Of a stretch of DNA of 64,000 nt, positions 43,582-53,379 are shown piece by piece. Within the stretch, counting starts at the first letter, position 1. Each line of letters opens with the position of its first letter. Position numbers and translations under genes: made by a program. Below the pieces are notes generated by a model. The model was not told the origin of the DNA. It ran no database searches and saw only the letters and a list, made by a program, of their open reading frames with translations. Location: assembly GCF_000379445.1 (NCBI RefSeq), contig NZ_KB902239.1, positions 186,145 to 250,144 of the forward strand, read 5' to 3'. This stretch comes from Fangia hongkongensis FSC776 = DSM 21703 (GTDB lineage Bacteria > Pseudomonadota > Gammaproteobacteria > Francisellales > Francisellaceae).

Positions 43582-46164
43582 TTACTGGTCTTTTATCAAT
43601 GATTTTAGCTCATCGAGTACGCTGAGTGCTTGAATTGGTGTCAAGCTATTTGGATCAAGTGCATTGAGTTTATCAATGAGCTCATCATAGGAAGAAGAAG
43701 CGCTATTTTTGGGTGTTTCTTGTAAATCCAGCATCATTTGTTTAGGTGTGTAAGGTGTGATGCTGTCAGCTTCTAACTGATGCAAAATTGCCTTTGCTTT
43801 TTTAATTACATCAGCTGGTACCCCTGCAAGTTTGGCAACTTGAATGCCATAACTTTTAAGTGCAGGTCCTGCTTTGGCATGATGTAAAAATACAATAGTC
43901 TCTTGATGTTCTGTGGCTTCAAAATGAATATTGGTTGCGGTTTTGTATTTTTGTGATAGCGCGGTGAGCTCAAAGTAATGTGTTGCAAAGAGTGTGTAGC
44001 TATTAAGTGCAATTAATTTCTCGGCGGTTGCCATCGCTAAAGAAAGCCCATCAAATGTGCTTGTGCCTCTGCCAATTTCATCCATAAGCACCAAAGAGTT
44101 TTGTGTGGCATTTTTTAAAATATGTGCGCACTCTGTCATTTCAACCATAAAAGTTGACCTGCCACTACTGATATCATCATGAGCGCCAATGCGGGTGAAA
44201 ATGGCATCAGTGGGACCAATTAAAGCAGATTTAGCAGGGACGAAGCTCCCGATATAAGCGAGAAAGACAACATGGGCAATTTGGCGCATGTAAGTGGACT
44301 TCCCACCCATGTTAGGGCCTGTGATAATCTGAAATTTACGGCTATTATCGAGTGTGGCATCATTAGCAATAAAAGGAGTATTGAGCGTTTGCTCAATCAC
44401 AAGATGCCTTGAGGCTTCAATTTTAAGGATGTTTTTTTGGGTAAAGGCGGGTGCTGTGAGCTTAAGTGTGAGTGCACGCTCTGCAAGATTGGTATAGACA
44501 TCCGTTTTTGCAATGGCTTTTGCTAATATTTGCAAGGTTGAAAAGTGCTCATTTATCTGTAAAAGCAAGCTTTGGTAAAGATGTTTTTCGTAAGAAAGTG
44601 CTTTTTCCTTTGCACTTAATATTTTATCTTCAAAGGCCTTTAGCTCATCGGTGACATAGCGCTCAGCATTTTTTAATGTCTGGCGCCTGATATAATCACA
44701 AGGCAGCTCCTTATGCTGCGCTTTGGTAATCTCAATATAATAACCATGCACTTTGTTATAGCCAATTTTAAGCCCTGAAATTCCCGTTCGCGCTTTTTCT
44801 TTTTTCTCAAGTTCCAGTAAGTACTCATGAGAGTTATGGGAGAAGCGCTTAAGTGTATCAAGCTCAGCGTCATAGCCCTTTTTAATAACCCCTCCATCTT
44901 TTATGGTAACAGGGGGCTCATCGACAAGTGCATGATTAAGCGTTTGACTTAACTCAGGCAGTAATATCAGATTTAAGCCAAGTGCTTTGATGTGCTCATT
45001 GTGTTGAAACTGATCAAGCTGTGTTTTTAATTGAGGTAAATGGTTCAGAGTATCTTTTAAAGCGACAAGGTCTTTTGGTTTTGCTGTTCCAAGGGCAATA
45101 CGAGAGCTAATACGCTCAATATCTTGTATATAAGATAATGTCGATTGAATGTGCTCAATAGCGTTACTTTCCACCAAGGTTGATATAATGCTCTGGCGAG
45201 TGGTAATTACATTCATTGCCGTCGTTGGTTCTTTAAACCATTCTCTTAAAAGGCGCTTGCCAAGTGCGCTTTTGCAGTGATCCATAACACTCAGCAGTGT
45301 ACGTTTATGATTACCTGTGATGGCATGATCAAGCTCTAAGTTTTTGCGACTGGCAATATCGATATTTAATAACGTATCGGTTTTTTCAATTGCTATGGAG
45401 CTTAGATGTGAAGGGATTGATTTTTGTGTTTCAATAATATAATTAATAAGTGCGCCAGCTGCACAAACTGCCAGAGGATATGCTTTTAATGCCTCTTCAC
45501 TTTGCTGCCCAAAAACCTCATTAATCAGTTTTTTGCTTGGCATAAGCTGAAACTCCCATTCACCTCGTGGAACAAGAGAAATAGCATTCTCCAGTGCGAA
45601 GCTTTGCAGCTGCTCAAGCTGACTTTCATCAATTAGAACTTCTTTTGCCTTAAGTCTAATAAGCTCATCATTGAGTGTTGATTTACGCTCATTAAGTGTA
45701 ATGAGTTTAATTTCCCCTTGTGTGTAATTTAAATAAGCAAGCGCTGTTTTTTTTGCTGTTTGTAAAACAGATAAAATGACATTGCTTTCACTACTGTCCA
45801 AAAAGCTCTCTTCAGATACAGTGCCGGGGGTAATCACCCGAACAACTTCTCGCGCTACAGGGCCTTTATTGCTGACTTCACCAACTTGCTCACAGATTGC
45901 AACACTCAAGCCTTGTTTTACAAGCTTAGCCAAATAGTTCTCGGCTGCATGATAGGGAACCCCTGCCATGGCAATTGGCTCGCCATTAGACTTTCCACGC
46001 GTGGTCAAACTGATATCTAAAAGCTTTGCTGCCTTATGTGCATCTTCATAAAATAGCTCATAGAAATCTCCCATACGGTAGAATACAAGCGTATTGGGGT
46101 ATTCAGATTTAATGCTAAGGTATTGCTGCATCATCGGTGTGTGCTGTGTGGCAGTATCAGGCAT
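43582..46164 (-). CDS. mutS: DNA mismatch repair protein MutS
   Basis: ATPase that recognises mismatches and small loops. The ATG at 46164 gives 860 residues beginning [23 protein letters not shown], the standard MutS start; an ATG at 46203 adds 13 residues. Domain I contains the mismatch-wedge [11 protein letters not shown] (Phe-x-Glu). The ATPase core has Walker [15 protein letters not shown], Walker [21 protein letters not shown], and the [10 protein letters not shown] switch. A short tail after about 800 resembles the tetramerisation/beta-clamp region. MutL is not in the window. Confidence 0.97.
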   Translation of the reverse strand: MPDTATQHTPMMQQYLSIKSEYPNTLVFYRMGDFYELFYEDAHKAAKLLDISLTTRGKSNGEPIAMAGVPYHAAENYLAKLVKQGLSVAICEQVGEVSNKGPVAREVVRVITPGTVSEESFLDSSESNVILSVLQTAKKTALAYLNYTQGEIKLITLNERKSTLNDELIRLKAKEVLIDESQLEQLQSFALENAISLVPRGEWEFQLMPSKKLINEVFGQQSEEALKAYPLAVCAAGALINYIIETQKSIPSHLSSIAIEKTDTLLNIDIASRKNLELDHAITGNHKRTLLSVMDHCKSALGKRLLREWFKEPTTAMNVITTRQSIISTLVESNAIEHIQSTLSYIQDIERISSRIALGTAKPKDLVALKDTLNHLPQLKTQLDQFQHNEHIKALGLNLILLPELSQTLNHALVDEPPVTIKDGGVIKKGYDAELDTLKRFSHNSHEYLLELEKKEKARTGISGLKIGYNKVHGYYIEITKAQHKELPCDYIRRQTLKNAERYVTDELKAFEDKILSAKEKALSYEKHLYQSLLLQINEHFSTLQILAKAIAKTDVYTNLAERALTLKLTAPAFTQKNILKIEASRHLVIEQTLNTPFIANDATLDNSRKFQIITGPNMGGKSTYMRQIAHVVFLAYIGSFVPAKSALIGPTDAIFTRIGAHDDISSGRSTFMVEMTECAHILKNATQNSLVLMDEIGRGTSTFDGLSLAMATAEKLIALNSYTLFATHYFELTALSQKYKTATNIHFEATEHQETIVFLHHAKAGPALKSYGIQVAKLAGVPADVIKKAKAILHQLEADSITPYTPKQMMLDLQETPKNSASSSYDELIDKLNALDPNSLTPIQALSVLDELKSLIKDQ

Positions 46165-46272
46165 AATGTAGATATATGAAGTTATAAAGCTGCCAGTATA
46201 CACTACAGATTTAAGTGAGATCTATATTCACTTTAAAATGATTTGTAATTAGATGAGGCAAATGCATCAAAC

Positions 46273-47721
46273 TTATTTTAATTCAAAGCCATGTGCTTTG
46301 GCGCGTTGGTGCATCATAAATGAAAAGATAAAATAGATAGCACCAAGTACAATGCAAACAATGCCAAGGCCAATAAAGTAGTTCATATAAGTTGGTAAGG
46401 ACGCAAGAGCTGATACTTTCCCATCTGGCATGGCAACAAGTTGTCCAAGCTTTCCAGATAAAGCGCCGCCTGCAGCAAGGGCCAGCATAAAAAAGCCCAT
46501 TCCTAGGGTGACTATTTCTTTTCTAAAGTAAATTGCAATTAAAGAGAAGCCGATAGCAGCAATAAGAAGCTCAGCAAAGGCAGCAAAAAAGAAATAAAGA
46601 ATCATCCAGTTACCATTAATGAATCCATCTTTGGCGGTATAAAGGCATACAAGATAAAGTGAAATAAAAGCGATGCCTGAGAGAATGGTGCCAAAGGCAT
46701 ATTTGTTCGGAATATTGATCAATTTGTTATTGTGCAACTTGGTATATACCACTGCTAAAATAGGGCTTAGTATGACAAGCCAAACCGCATCTAAAGAGGC
46801 ATAGGTTGCAGGAGAGACGCTCAAACCAACCAAGGTTAAATGGATGTTATGTTTAGCAAATAGTGTCAGTGTGGAGAACATTTGATTATAAATGACAAAA
46901 TAAACAATCGCCTCGATGACAAGTAAAATGCCAATGACTTGCATAAAACGCTCTTTTTTGTTCTCTAGCTTCATCGAGTCTATTAACATATAGATAAACA
47001 TAATGATGCAAAGCGCAATGATTAAATAAAACGAAACGTCAGTGACCTGAAACAGTAAATAACAAATAACAATCTGGATAATGCAAACAGCCCCAATGAG
47101 AAGTGCAGCGTTCTTTGTCAGTGGTTTGGTATCATGCGCGCCATTGATGTCTTTTAGTAAGCTTGCGCGGATGGTGTAATTTAAAAGTGCGACGATCATG
47201 CCAATGACTGACACCCAAAAGGCATTTGAATAGCCAGTATGCTGGGCAATGATAGGGGTGATGGCAATCCCTAGGAAACTGCCGATATTAACCCCCATGT
47301 AATAGAGTGTAAATGCTGAGTGAGAGCTTGAAGCATCATTGCTGAATATCTTTGAAATAAGTGCCGTTGGTGCGGGTTTAAAAAGCCCGTTTCCAACAAT
47401 AATAAAGGACAGCGCCCATGATATTTGTGCTAAAGAATGTGATGATGCTAAAATGGCATAACCAATAAAAAGTAGTACGCCACCAATTAAAAGTGCGCGT
47501 TTAATGCCAATGAACTTATCAGCAATATAGCCGCCGATAGTAGGGGTTAGATATAATAAGGCTGCAAAGATGCCAAAGATGAGATAGGCCTGATCTTCAC
47601 TGATATGTTCAGCGGTAATAAAAAGGAGAAAGAGTGCTTGGAAGCTGTAAAATGCATAGCGCTCCCACAACTCTACAAACCAGATAACCCCAAATTGTCT
47701 TTTTTTAATCGAACGATTCAT
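46273..47721 (-). CDS. Proton-dependent oligopeptide transporter (POT/PTR family)
   Basis: 482-residue inner-membrane symporter for di-/tripeptides. The start FVELWERYAFYSFQALFLLFI carries the ExxERFxYY-type proton-coupling motif of POT carriers (here ELWERYAFYS). PTR signature 2 is recognisable in SAFTLYYMGVNIGSFLGIAITPIIAQHTGYS. About fourteen hydrophobic segments. It follows mutS by about 70 bases in orientation but reads as a separate transcript. Francisella-type bacteria import amino acids as peptides with several POT paralogues. Confidence 0.93.
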   Translation of the reverse strand: MNRSIKKRQFGVIWFVELWERYAFYSFQALFLLFITAEHISEDQAYLIFGIFAALLYLTPTIGGYIADKFIGIKRALLIGGVLLFIGYAILASSHSLAQISWALSFIIVGNGLFKPAPTALISKIFSNDASSSHSAFTLYYMGVNIGSFLGIAITPIIAQHTGYSNAFWVSVIGMIVALLNYTIRASLLKDINGAHDTKPLTKNAALLIGAVCIIQIVICYLLFQVTDVSFYLIIALCIIMFIYMLIDSMKLENKKERFMQVIGILLVIEAIVYFVIYNQMFSTLTLFAKHNIHLTLVGLSVSPATYASLDAVWLVILSPILAVVYTKLHNNKLINIPNKYAFGTILSGIAFISLYLVCLYTAKDGFINGNWMILYFFFAAFAELLIAAIGFSLIAIYFRKEIVTLGMGFFMLALAAGGALSGKLGQLVAMPDGKVSALASLPTYMNYFIGLGIVCIVLGAIYFIFSFMMHQRAKAHGFELK

Positions 47722-47864
47722 TTTTATTTATCTTCTGTTGTATGAATGGCTAAAGAGAGATATTATCATGACAGAATGTATCGGTTTGTAAATACCCAAA
47801 GAATCTAAAAGGTCTGATTTTTGATCATGATGTGTTGGGTAAACTCGTGAAATGGAGTGTGTTG

Positions 47865-48425
47865 ATGAGTATGCTTAATTGGCTTGATTATGTTTTTATT
47901 GCCATTGTCTTAATCTTTAGTGTTTGGGGCTTTGCACAAGGATTTTTACGTGGACTTTTCTCACTGGTTATTTGGCTTGTGGCGCTGGTGATCGCGTATT
48001 TTTTTGCAGATGTTGTAACCACCCATTATACAAGCAGATGGTTTGATTCAATAGATGTGGCATTTTGGATTGCATTTTTTGCGATTATCATCATTGTCTG
48101 GCTTGTGGGGCATTTGATCCGTCTTATCTTTTCAATTTTTAAAAAAAGTACGCAATCACTTACCGACAGATGCTTGGGATTTATATTTGGCTTTGTAAAG
48201 TCAACACTTGTTTTAAGTATGGTCGTTGGTGTATTAAGCTTCAATCCTGTCATTCAAAAGCAGACATCTTGGGAAGATTCTTTGCTTGTCCCATGGCTTG
48301 TAAAGGGCGCTGTGTGGGCTAAAAATCGTATGCCAGAGGGATTGCCTCAAAAGGTTCAAACCGGCAGTGCTAGTCAGAGTAAGTCATTGAATAAAAGTGC
48401 TGAAGAGCTAAGAGCAATCGGTTGA
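47865..48425 (+). CDS. cvpA: CvpA family membrane protein
   Basis: 186-residue inner-membrane protein with four predicted helices. The N-terminus SMLNWLDYVFIAIVLIFSVWGFAQGFLRGLFSLVIWLVALVIAYFF is the CvpA pattern. GGAG seven bases before the ATG at 47865 favours this start over the GTG at 47832. In E. coli CvpA is required for colicin V production and supports envelope barrier function, and is often next to purF, which is not here. The 3' end lies about a dozen bases from the 3' end of the 6S RNA on the opposite strand. Confidence 0.88.
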   Translation: MSMLNWLDYVFIAIVLIFSVWGFAQGFLRGLFSLVIWLVALVIAYFFADVVTTHYTSRWFDSIDVAFWIAFFAIIIIVWLVGHLIRLIFSIFKKSTQSLTDRCLGFIFGFVKSTLVLSMVVGVLSFNPVIQKQTSWEDSLLVPWLVKGAVWAKNRMPEGLPQKVQTGSASQSKSLNKSAEELRAIG

Positions 48426-48437
48426 AAATTCATTTTT

Positions 48438-48642
48438 TTATAGTGTCGCCCATTTCTGCCGCTGTTTACATGGCTCTTGAACCCTCAAGAACCAGGTGGG
48501 TACATTAACCTTCTCGTTGGGCGTCTCAGCTAAACTGAGCTTGCACGCGTGAAAAAGTATAAACTGTTCCCTATTTATTACGCATCGGCTCAAGACTGTA
48601 AAAACTGGCCAACAGTACAGGCAACACTAAACTCTAAGAGTT
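48438..48642 (-). ncRNA. ssrS: 6S RNA
   Basis: About 205-base RNA read on the minus strand. It mimics an open promoter and sequesters sigma-70 RNA polymerase in stationary phase. Its conserved blocks can be matched to E. coli 6S: CAGTCTTGAGCCGATGCG (5' side of the bubble), GCTCAGTTTAGCTGAG (central hairpin), ACGAGAAGGTTAATG, then CCACCTGGTTCTTGAGGG and TTCAAGAGCC with the 3' AACAGCGGCAG. The ends close: TTTAGTGTTGCC (5') pairs with GGGCGACACTATAAA (3') with one G-U. A near-consensus promoter lies at 48649-48677. It is divergent from ygfB, matching the location of ssrS in the E. coli zapA-ygfB region. Ends are estimates. Confidence 0.88.
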
Positions 48643-48648
48643 AATCCA

Positions 48649-48677
48649 ATCATAGGTTTTTCAGCACTTAAGTGCAA
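48649..48677 (-). promoter_or_regulatory. 6S RNA promoter
   Basis: Minus strand: -35 TTGCAC (48677-48672), 17-base spacer, -10 TATGAT (48654-48649). The expected start is around 48642. Confidence 0.75.
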
Positions 48678-48710
48678 GTGATTTATGTCAAAAAAAATCG
48701 AGATAAAACG

Positions 48711-48739
48711 TTGTGACAATGATAGGATAATGCTATAGA
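48711..48739 (+). promoter_or_regulatory. Promoter of the ygfB-ubiH-ubiI operon
   Basis: -35 TTGTGA (48711-48716), 17-base spacer, -10 TATAGA (48734-48739) with the TGn extension (TGCTATAGA). It is divergent from the 6S promoter, 34 bases apart. Confidence 0.65.
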
Positions 48740-48748
48740 AAAAATGTT

Positions 48749-48771
48749 GCATACAAAAGCGCTTTTGATGC
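48749..48771. repeat. Palindrome in the ygfB leader
   Basis: CAAAAGCGCTTTTG (48754-48767) is a perfect 14-base palindrome. Flanks extend it to GCAT-A-CAAAAGC / GCTTTTG-ATGC with one bulge. It lies at about +4 to +26 of the predicted ygfB transcript, so it could be an operator or a 5' hairpin protecting the mRNA. Confidence 0.6.
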
Positions 48772-48798
48772 AGCGATACGAACTAGGTAATAAAAAAT

Positions 48799-49377
48799 AT
48801 GTCACAAGATAACACGCTGCCAAGTTATGCGTCGATTAGCGACGCATTAAGGCGTATTAATGCTTTATCAGAAGCCTCTGAGGCGCATGCACTTTTATGT
48901 GCTTTATTTACTGTGGGAGCAGATGTTAGAATTCAAGCTTGGGTGGACTCATTAATGGCCTCTCCCATTGATCCAAATGATGCTATGGCCAAGCCTGCGC
49001 TTAAAGTATTATCCGAAATGTACCAAGCTACAAAAACACAGTTTGAAAGTGGTGATTTGAGTTTTGATTTATTATTGCCAGATGATGAAGAGCCATTTCA
49101 TAAAAGAATTGATGCTTTAGCGATGTGGGCACAAGGCTTTTTATCTGGCTTAGGCTTGATGGAGATTAATTTAAATGATGGTTCAGAGGCCGTTGGCGAG
49201 GCAATTAATGATTTGATTGATGTCTCACGTCTGCAATATGATGATGAAGTGACAGGGGAGGCTGTGGAGGAAAGTGCCTATATGGAGCTTGCTGAGTATA
49301 CAAAAGTTGCGGTCCTTTTGATTCAAAGTGAGTTTGGACTGACAGGTGAATCTTCATCAGAAGAAACAAAACATTAA
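48799..49377 (+). CDS. ygfB: UPF0149 family protein YgfB
   Basis: 192-residue all-helical protein of the YgfB/YecA (UPF0149) family. It shows SEASEAHALLCALFTVGAD near the N-terminus, LPDDEEPFHKRIDALAMWAQGFLSGLGL in the middle and EESAYMELAEYTKVAVLLIQSEF at the C-terminus. In Pseudomonas YgfB is a regulator that affects beta-lactamase expression; its role here is unknown. It heads the ygfB-ubiH-ubiI operon. In E. coli pepP lies between ygfB and ubiH and is missing here, as is zapA. Confidence 0.9.
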   Translation: MSQDNTLPSYASISDALRRINALSEASEAHALLCALFTVGADVRIQAWVDSLMASPIDPNDAMAKPALKVLSEMYQATKTQFESGDLSFDLLLPDDEEPFHKRIDALAMWAQGFLSGLGLMEINLNDGSEAVGEAINDLIDVSRLQYDDEVTGEAVEESAYMELAEYTKVAVLLIQSEFGLTGESSSEETKH

Positions 49378-49382
49378 CTGTC

Positions 49383-50618
49383 ATGTTGGATTTTGAGGCA
49401 TTGAGCACAAATGATGTCGCTATTGTTGGCGGCGGGGTTGTTGGGATGCTCTTGGCGCTGTCACTTGATGAGCTTCACTTAAAAACACTTGTTATTGAAC
49501 AAAAGCCCTTTGAATTGCTAGTCAATGATAATAGGGCAATTGCGCTTTCTTATAGCTCAATAAGTGTGTTACATAGCCTTGGTTTATGGGAGATGATTAA
49601 ACATGATGCCTCTAGCATTAAGCATATTCATGTATCTGATAAAAAAGCATTTTCACATGTCAAGCTTCATGCTGAAGAAGAGTCATTACCGTTTTTGGGT
49701 GCTGTAATAAAGCTAAGCACTCTCTTAGCGGTATTACTTGATCGCCTAAAAAAATGCAAGAACGTAACATTATTAAGTGGATATACATCTTGTGATGTAA
49801 AGCTTAAAGATCAAACTGATAAAAGCTATACACTTGGGATCAGTAAGCTTACTGATAAAGATGAGATTCATTATCTGGCACCAAAGCTAATTATTGCCGC
49901 AGATGGCGCTCATTCTAAATTGCGCAAAATGGTAAAGCTAAAGGAGCATTATCATGACTATCAGCAAAAAGCTGTTGTTTGTGATGTAAGTTTAAAGCGA
50001 GATCATGGAAACTGGGCATATGAGCGTTTTGTTACCAATGGTGTATTAGCTATGTTACCTACGGCAAAAAATGCGGTCAGTTGTGTTTGGGCAACGACAA
50101 ATGATAATGCAGATCATTTATGTATGCTTTCTGATGCAGCGTTTATTAACACATTGCAAAGTGAATTTGGCTATCGCCTTGGTCAAATACAAAAGGTTAC
50201 CTCGAGACAAAGCTTTCCATTATTACTTGTAAAAGCAGAGCGCCTTTATCAAAACAACCTTTTACTTTTTGGGAATGCCGCACATTTTTTGCATCCAGTT
50301 TCAGCGCAGGGGTTAAATTTAAGTATCCGTGATGTTGCTGTTTTGTTTGATTTGATTAAAGAAGATGTACATTTAGAGAAAATAGCCTCTCTTTTGGAAG
50401 CATATACACTTAAACGCCAGCAAGATCATAAAAGAACGGCAATGATTACGCATGAGCTGATGGATTTATTTACAGAAGATAAATTATACTTGCAAAAAAT
50501 GCGCCGTTTAGGGATGTATTTTTTAGCACGAGACAGGCATATGAAAAAAATATTTAGTCAGCTAATGATGGGGAAAATGAATTACGGATCAAGCTTGATG
50601 CAAAAGAAGGTTTTATAA
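49383..50618 (+). CDS. ubiH: 2-octaprenyl-6-methoxyphenol hydroxylase UbiH
   Basis: FAD monooxygenase of ubiquinone synthesis (aromatic ring hydroxylation). 411 residues. FAD-binding Rossmann motif VAIVGGGVVGMLLALSL at about 13-29. Central DG motif AADGAHSKLR. C-terminal FAD/ribityl motif LLFGNAAHFLHPVSAQGLNLSIRDVAVL, where the common GD-A-AH is GNAAH. These are the marks of the UbiH/UbiF/VisC family. It begins five bases after ygfB and ends flush with the next hydroxylase. Which ring carbon each of the two paralogues hydroxylates cannot be read from sequence; the order suggests UbiH first and UbiI second, as in E. coli. Confidence 0.9.
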   Translation: MLDFEALSTNDVAIVGGGVVGMLLALSLDELHLKTLVIEQKPFELLVNDNRAIALSYSSISVLHSLGLWEMIKHDASSIKHIHVSDKKAFSHVKLHAEEESLPFLGAVIKLSTLLAVLLDRLKKCKNVTLLSGYTSCDVKLKDQTDKSYTLGISKLTDKDEIHYLAPKLIIAADGAHSKLRKMVKLKEHYHDYQQKAVVCDVSLKRDHGNWAYERFVTNGVLAMLPTAKNAVSCVWATTNDNADHLCMLSDAAFINTLQSEFGYRLGQIQKVTSRQSFPLLLVKAERLYQNNLLLFGNAAHFLHPVSAQGLNLSIRDVAVLFDLIKEDVHLEKIASLLEAYTLKRQQDHKRTAMITHELMDLFTEDKLYLQKMRRLGMYFLARDRHMKKIFSQLMMGKMNYGSSLMQKKVL

Positions 50619-51806
50619 ATGGAAGATCTCCAATTTGATGTGACGATCATCGGCGGTGGAATGGTTGGCTTGTCTTTGTCTCTTTCCCTTGAAGCTTGTG
50701 GCTTTAAAGTGGCTTTGATTGAAACAAAAAGCTTGAATACACATACACCCTCAGAGACAAAGAAGGTGACTCGGCGTGTTAGTGCAATTAATGCAGCCTC
50801 TGAAAAGTTGTTAGAAGATCTAGGGGTTTGGCAAGATATTTTTATCAATGGATTGGGTGTCTATCGTGAGATGAAAGTCTGGGATGCTAAATCTGCTGCA
50901 AGGCTTGAAATAACAGCAAAAGAGTTCTCTTTAGATGCGCTTGGTTATATCATTGAAAATGATCTTATTAGCTACCATTTGGCAAAAAAGTTGCAAACAA
51001 GTGCTGTCAGTATTTTTGATGCCGTAAAGATAGACGCTATGACAGAAGTGGATGAGCTTTGGCGTATTGATTTGTCATCTAAAGTGCGCTTATTGTCTTC
51101 TTTAATTATTGGCGCAGATGGTGCTAATTCCTATACGCGAGATTTTTTTGGTTTTGAGTTTAATTCAAATACATATCAGCAAAGTGCACTTGTTGGCACA
51201 ATTAAGCTTGAAAAGCCACATAATGATACAGCCTATCAGCGCTTTTTCCCAAATGGTGTTTTGGCGCTTTTGCCACTTCAAGATGCTCATATGGCTTCAA
51301 TTGTCTACTCACAAAACACAAATGATGCAAATGAAACATGTTCATTGGAAAAGGATTTTTTTGAGGCTAAATTGCAACAGGATTTTGATCACTTGTTTGG
51401 TGAGATTGAGCTTGTGTCCAAAAGGCAAATATTTCCACTTTTGGAGCGGCATGTAAAATCCTATTATCAAAAAGGTGTGACCTTAGTAGGTGATGCCGCT
51501 CATACCATTCACCCTTTAGCAGGGTTGGGTGTTAATATGGGCTTTCAAGATGTAGTAAGCTTAACGAGAGTGTTAGCGCAAGCAAAAAGAAAAGGAAGGT
51601 TCATTCGCAGTATTGATACCTTGGATGAATATCAAAGATGTAGAAAGTTAGACAATGAAATGATGCTAAAAAGTATCAAATTGATAAAAGTGCTATTTTG
51701 TAATCAGAACCCAGTGATAACATTAGCAAGATCAGTGGGTGTTAATGCGGTTAATAAAACAAAGTGGCTTAAGCAGTTTTTTGTTTATCAAGCCAGAGGA
51801 AAATAA
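50619..51806 (+). CDS. ubiI: UbiI/VisC-type ubiquinone hydroxylase
   Basis: 395-residue FAD monooxygenase, paralogous to the gene just before it. FAD motif VTIIGGGMVGLSLSLSL, the DG motif IIGADGANSYTRDFF, and GVTLVGDAAHTIHPLAGLGVNMGFQDVVSL. A ring hydroxylase of ubiquinone synthesis (UbiI or UbiF type). The ATG abuts the ubiH stop, with GGTTT rather than a strong ribosome-binding site, so translational coupling is likely. Last gene of the ygfB operon; queA follows 12 bases on and may be co-transcribed. Confidence 0.9.
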   Translation: MEDLQFDVTIIGGGMVGLSLSLSLEACGFKVALIETKSLNTHTPSETKKVTRRVSAINAASEKLLEDLGVWQDIFINGLGVYREMKVWDAKSAARLEITAKEFSLDALGYIIENDLISYHLAKKLQTSAVSIFDAVKIDAMTEVDELWRIDLSSKVRLLSSLIIGADGANSYTRDFFGFEFNSNTYQQSALVGTIKLEKPHNDTAYQRFFPNGVLALLPLQDAHMASIVYSQNTNDANETCSLEKDFFEAKLQQDFDHLFGEIELVSKRQIFPLLERHVKSYYQKGVTLVGDAAHTIHPLAGLGVNMGFQDVVSLTRVLAQAKRKGRFIRSIDTLDEYQRCRKLDNEMMLKSIKLIKVLFCNQNPVITLARSVGVNAVNKTKWLKQFFVYQARGK

Positions 51807-51818
51807 AATTAAAGATTT

Positions 51819-52832
51819 ATGAAAACAGAAATATTTGACTATCAGTTACCAGAGAAGCTTATTGCAAGATATCCAACAAAAGAGCGCGATCATAGCCGCC
51901 TTTTACATTTAAATCGACAAAGTGGCGCGCTTCAAGATAAATACTTTTATGATATTGTTGATGAAATTCAAGGGAATGATCTTTTGGTTTTCAATAACTC
52001 AAAAGTGATGGCAGCAAGGCTTTTTGGGCAAAAGCCAACAGGTGCAAAGCTTGAGTTTCTGGTGGAAAAAGTGCTGGATGAGGCAACATTTACCAGTCAT
52101 ATTCGTGCGAATAAAGCACCTAAATTAGGATCTGAAGTTCTCATTGAAAATCACAAGGCAATTGTGCTTGAAAAGGCGCAAGGCTTATACACAATAAAGC
52201 TTGATGATATCACGATCTGGCAGCTAATGCATGAGTATGGTCACATGCCTTTGCCGCCTTATATGAAACGAGAAGATGAAAGTTTTGATGTTGAGCGCTA
52301 TCAAACGGTATATAGTAAGCTTTTAGGCTCTGTTGCAGCGCCGACAGCGGGGCTTCATTTTACTAAAGCATTATTGAGAAAGATTGAGCAAAAGGGAGCG
52401 AAGCTTGCTTATATTACTTTGCATGTTGGTTCAGGGACATTTAAACCTGTGCAAGCAGAGGATATTACAGCGCACCAAATGCACAGTGAGTTGATTGATG
52501 TGCCAAAAAGTGTGTGTGATTTGGTTAATGAGACAAAGGCAAAAGGCGGGCGCGTGATTGCAGTTGGAACAACGAGTGTGAGATCGTTAGAAAGTGCAGC
52601 GATATCTGGTGCTATAAAGCCATTTTATGGTGAAAGTGATATCTTTTTATACCCGGGGAAAACATTTAATGTCGTTGATGCGATGGTGACCAACTTCCAT
52701 TTACCAAAATCAACTTTAATTATGCTTGTGAGTGCTTTTTCTTCATTGGATAATATCAAAAAGGCATATGAGCATGCAGTGAATAATGAATATCGCTTCT
52801 ACAGTTACGGCGATGCGATGTTTATTAGTTAA
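51819..52832 (+). CDS. queA: S-adenosylmethionine:tRNA ribosyltransferase-isomerase
   Basis: Transfers the ribosyl part of SAM to preQ1-tRNA to form epoxyqueuosine. 337 residues. FDYQLPEKLIARYPTKERDHSRLL is the standard start. LLVFNNSKVMAARLFG, GHMPLPPYMKR, SVAAPTAGLHFT, LHVGSGTFKPVQ and FHLPKSTLIMLVSAF follow in order. It usually sits next to tgt upstream of yajC-secDF; here tgt is absent and an unknown exported protein plus def intervene. Confidence 0.97.
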   Translation: MKTEIFDYQLPEKLIARYPTKERDHSRLLHLNRQSGALQDKYFYDIVDEIQGNDLLVFNNSKVMAARLFGQKPTGAKLEFLVEKVLDEATFTSHIRANKAPKLGSEVLIENHKAIVLEKAQGLYTIKLDDITIWQLMHEYGHMPLPPYMKREDESFDVERYQTVYSKLLGSVAAPTAGLHFTKALLRKIEQKGAKLAYITLHVGSGTFKPVQAEDITAHQMHSELIDVPKSVCDLVNETKAKGGRVIAVGTTSVRSLESAAISGAIKPFYGESDIFLYPGKTFNVVDAMVTNFHLPKSTLIMLVSAFSSLDNIKKAYEHAVNNEYRFYSYGDAMFIS

Positions 52833-52867
52833 AAGTGTTATTCAAATAAGCAATGTAGGAGTAAAGT

Positions 52868-53362
52868 GTGACAATGAAACAAATATTAACCTTGTTATTT
52901 ACGCTCTTAATCGGTTACACATATTCATTTGCGGCTGATAACTTGAGTCCCAAAGCGGCGCCTACAATGCAAGTCATTGCATCGGGCGATAAGTCACTTT
53001 CTTTAAACGAGCAATTAAGTGGTGTTGCACCGCCGCCGAAAGCTGTGCCGATCAGTACGCCAAAAGTGCAAACAATCAATTACACTGCAACAACGGGCAA
53101 TGAGCCTGAAATTAGAAAATTTCAAATGGATATTGTAAATGCCTTTCATAATGCGGATAAAGAGGCAGACGATTTCACAAAGCCAGAGCAATATACGTTG
53201 TATATGCTATATAAGCAGGCAGAGCAAAATCAATTACAATTAAAACAAAATGATCAAATGATTCTGGCATTAAAGGAAATTGCGGCACAAAATGACAGGC
53301 TTATTACACTTATGGATGAGTTGAAATCAGAAAAATCGCAGCAAAACAATCAGCAAAAATAA
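52868..53362 (+). CDS. Exported protein of unknown function, coiled-coil
   Basis: 164 residues with a Sec signal peptide (cleavage near SFAAD, about residue 23). GTG at 52868 has GGAG six bases upstream; an ATG two codons later is the alternative. The middle is Pro/Ala-rich (SGVAPPPKAVPISTPK). The C-terminal 70 residues form a Gln/Asn-rich predicted coiled coil (YKQAEQNQLQLKQNDQMILALKEIAAQNDRLITLMDEL) ending in NNQQK. I do not recognise the family. It sits between queA and def in the same direction, with def's start 14 bases after its stop, so a periplasmic product is made from a transcript of core genes. Confidence 0.7.
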   Translation: MTMKQILTLLFTLLIGYTYSFAADNLSPKAAPTMQVIASGDKSLSLNEQLSGVAPPPKAVPISTPKVQTINYTATTGNEPEIRKFQMDIVNAFHNADKEADDFTKPEQYTLYMLYKQAEQNQLQLKQNDQMILALKEIAAQNDRLITLMDELKSEKSQQNNQQK

Positions 53363-53379
53363 CGAGCAAGGAGTGGGTG

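Noticed and set aside
48445-48640. 6S RNA on the plus strand
   Set aside because: The CTTGAACCC/GGTTC-like stretch is present on both strands because it is hairpin sequence. Only the minus strand gives the conserved order of blocks and a promoter at the correct end.
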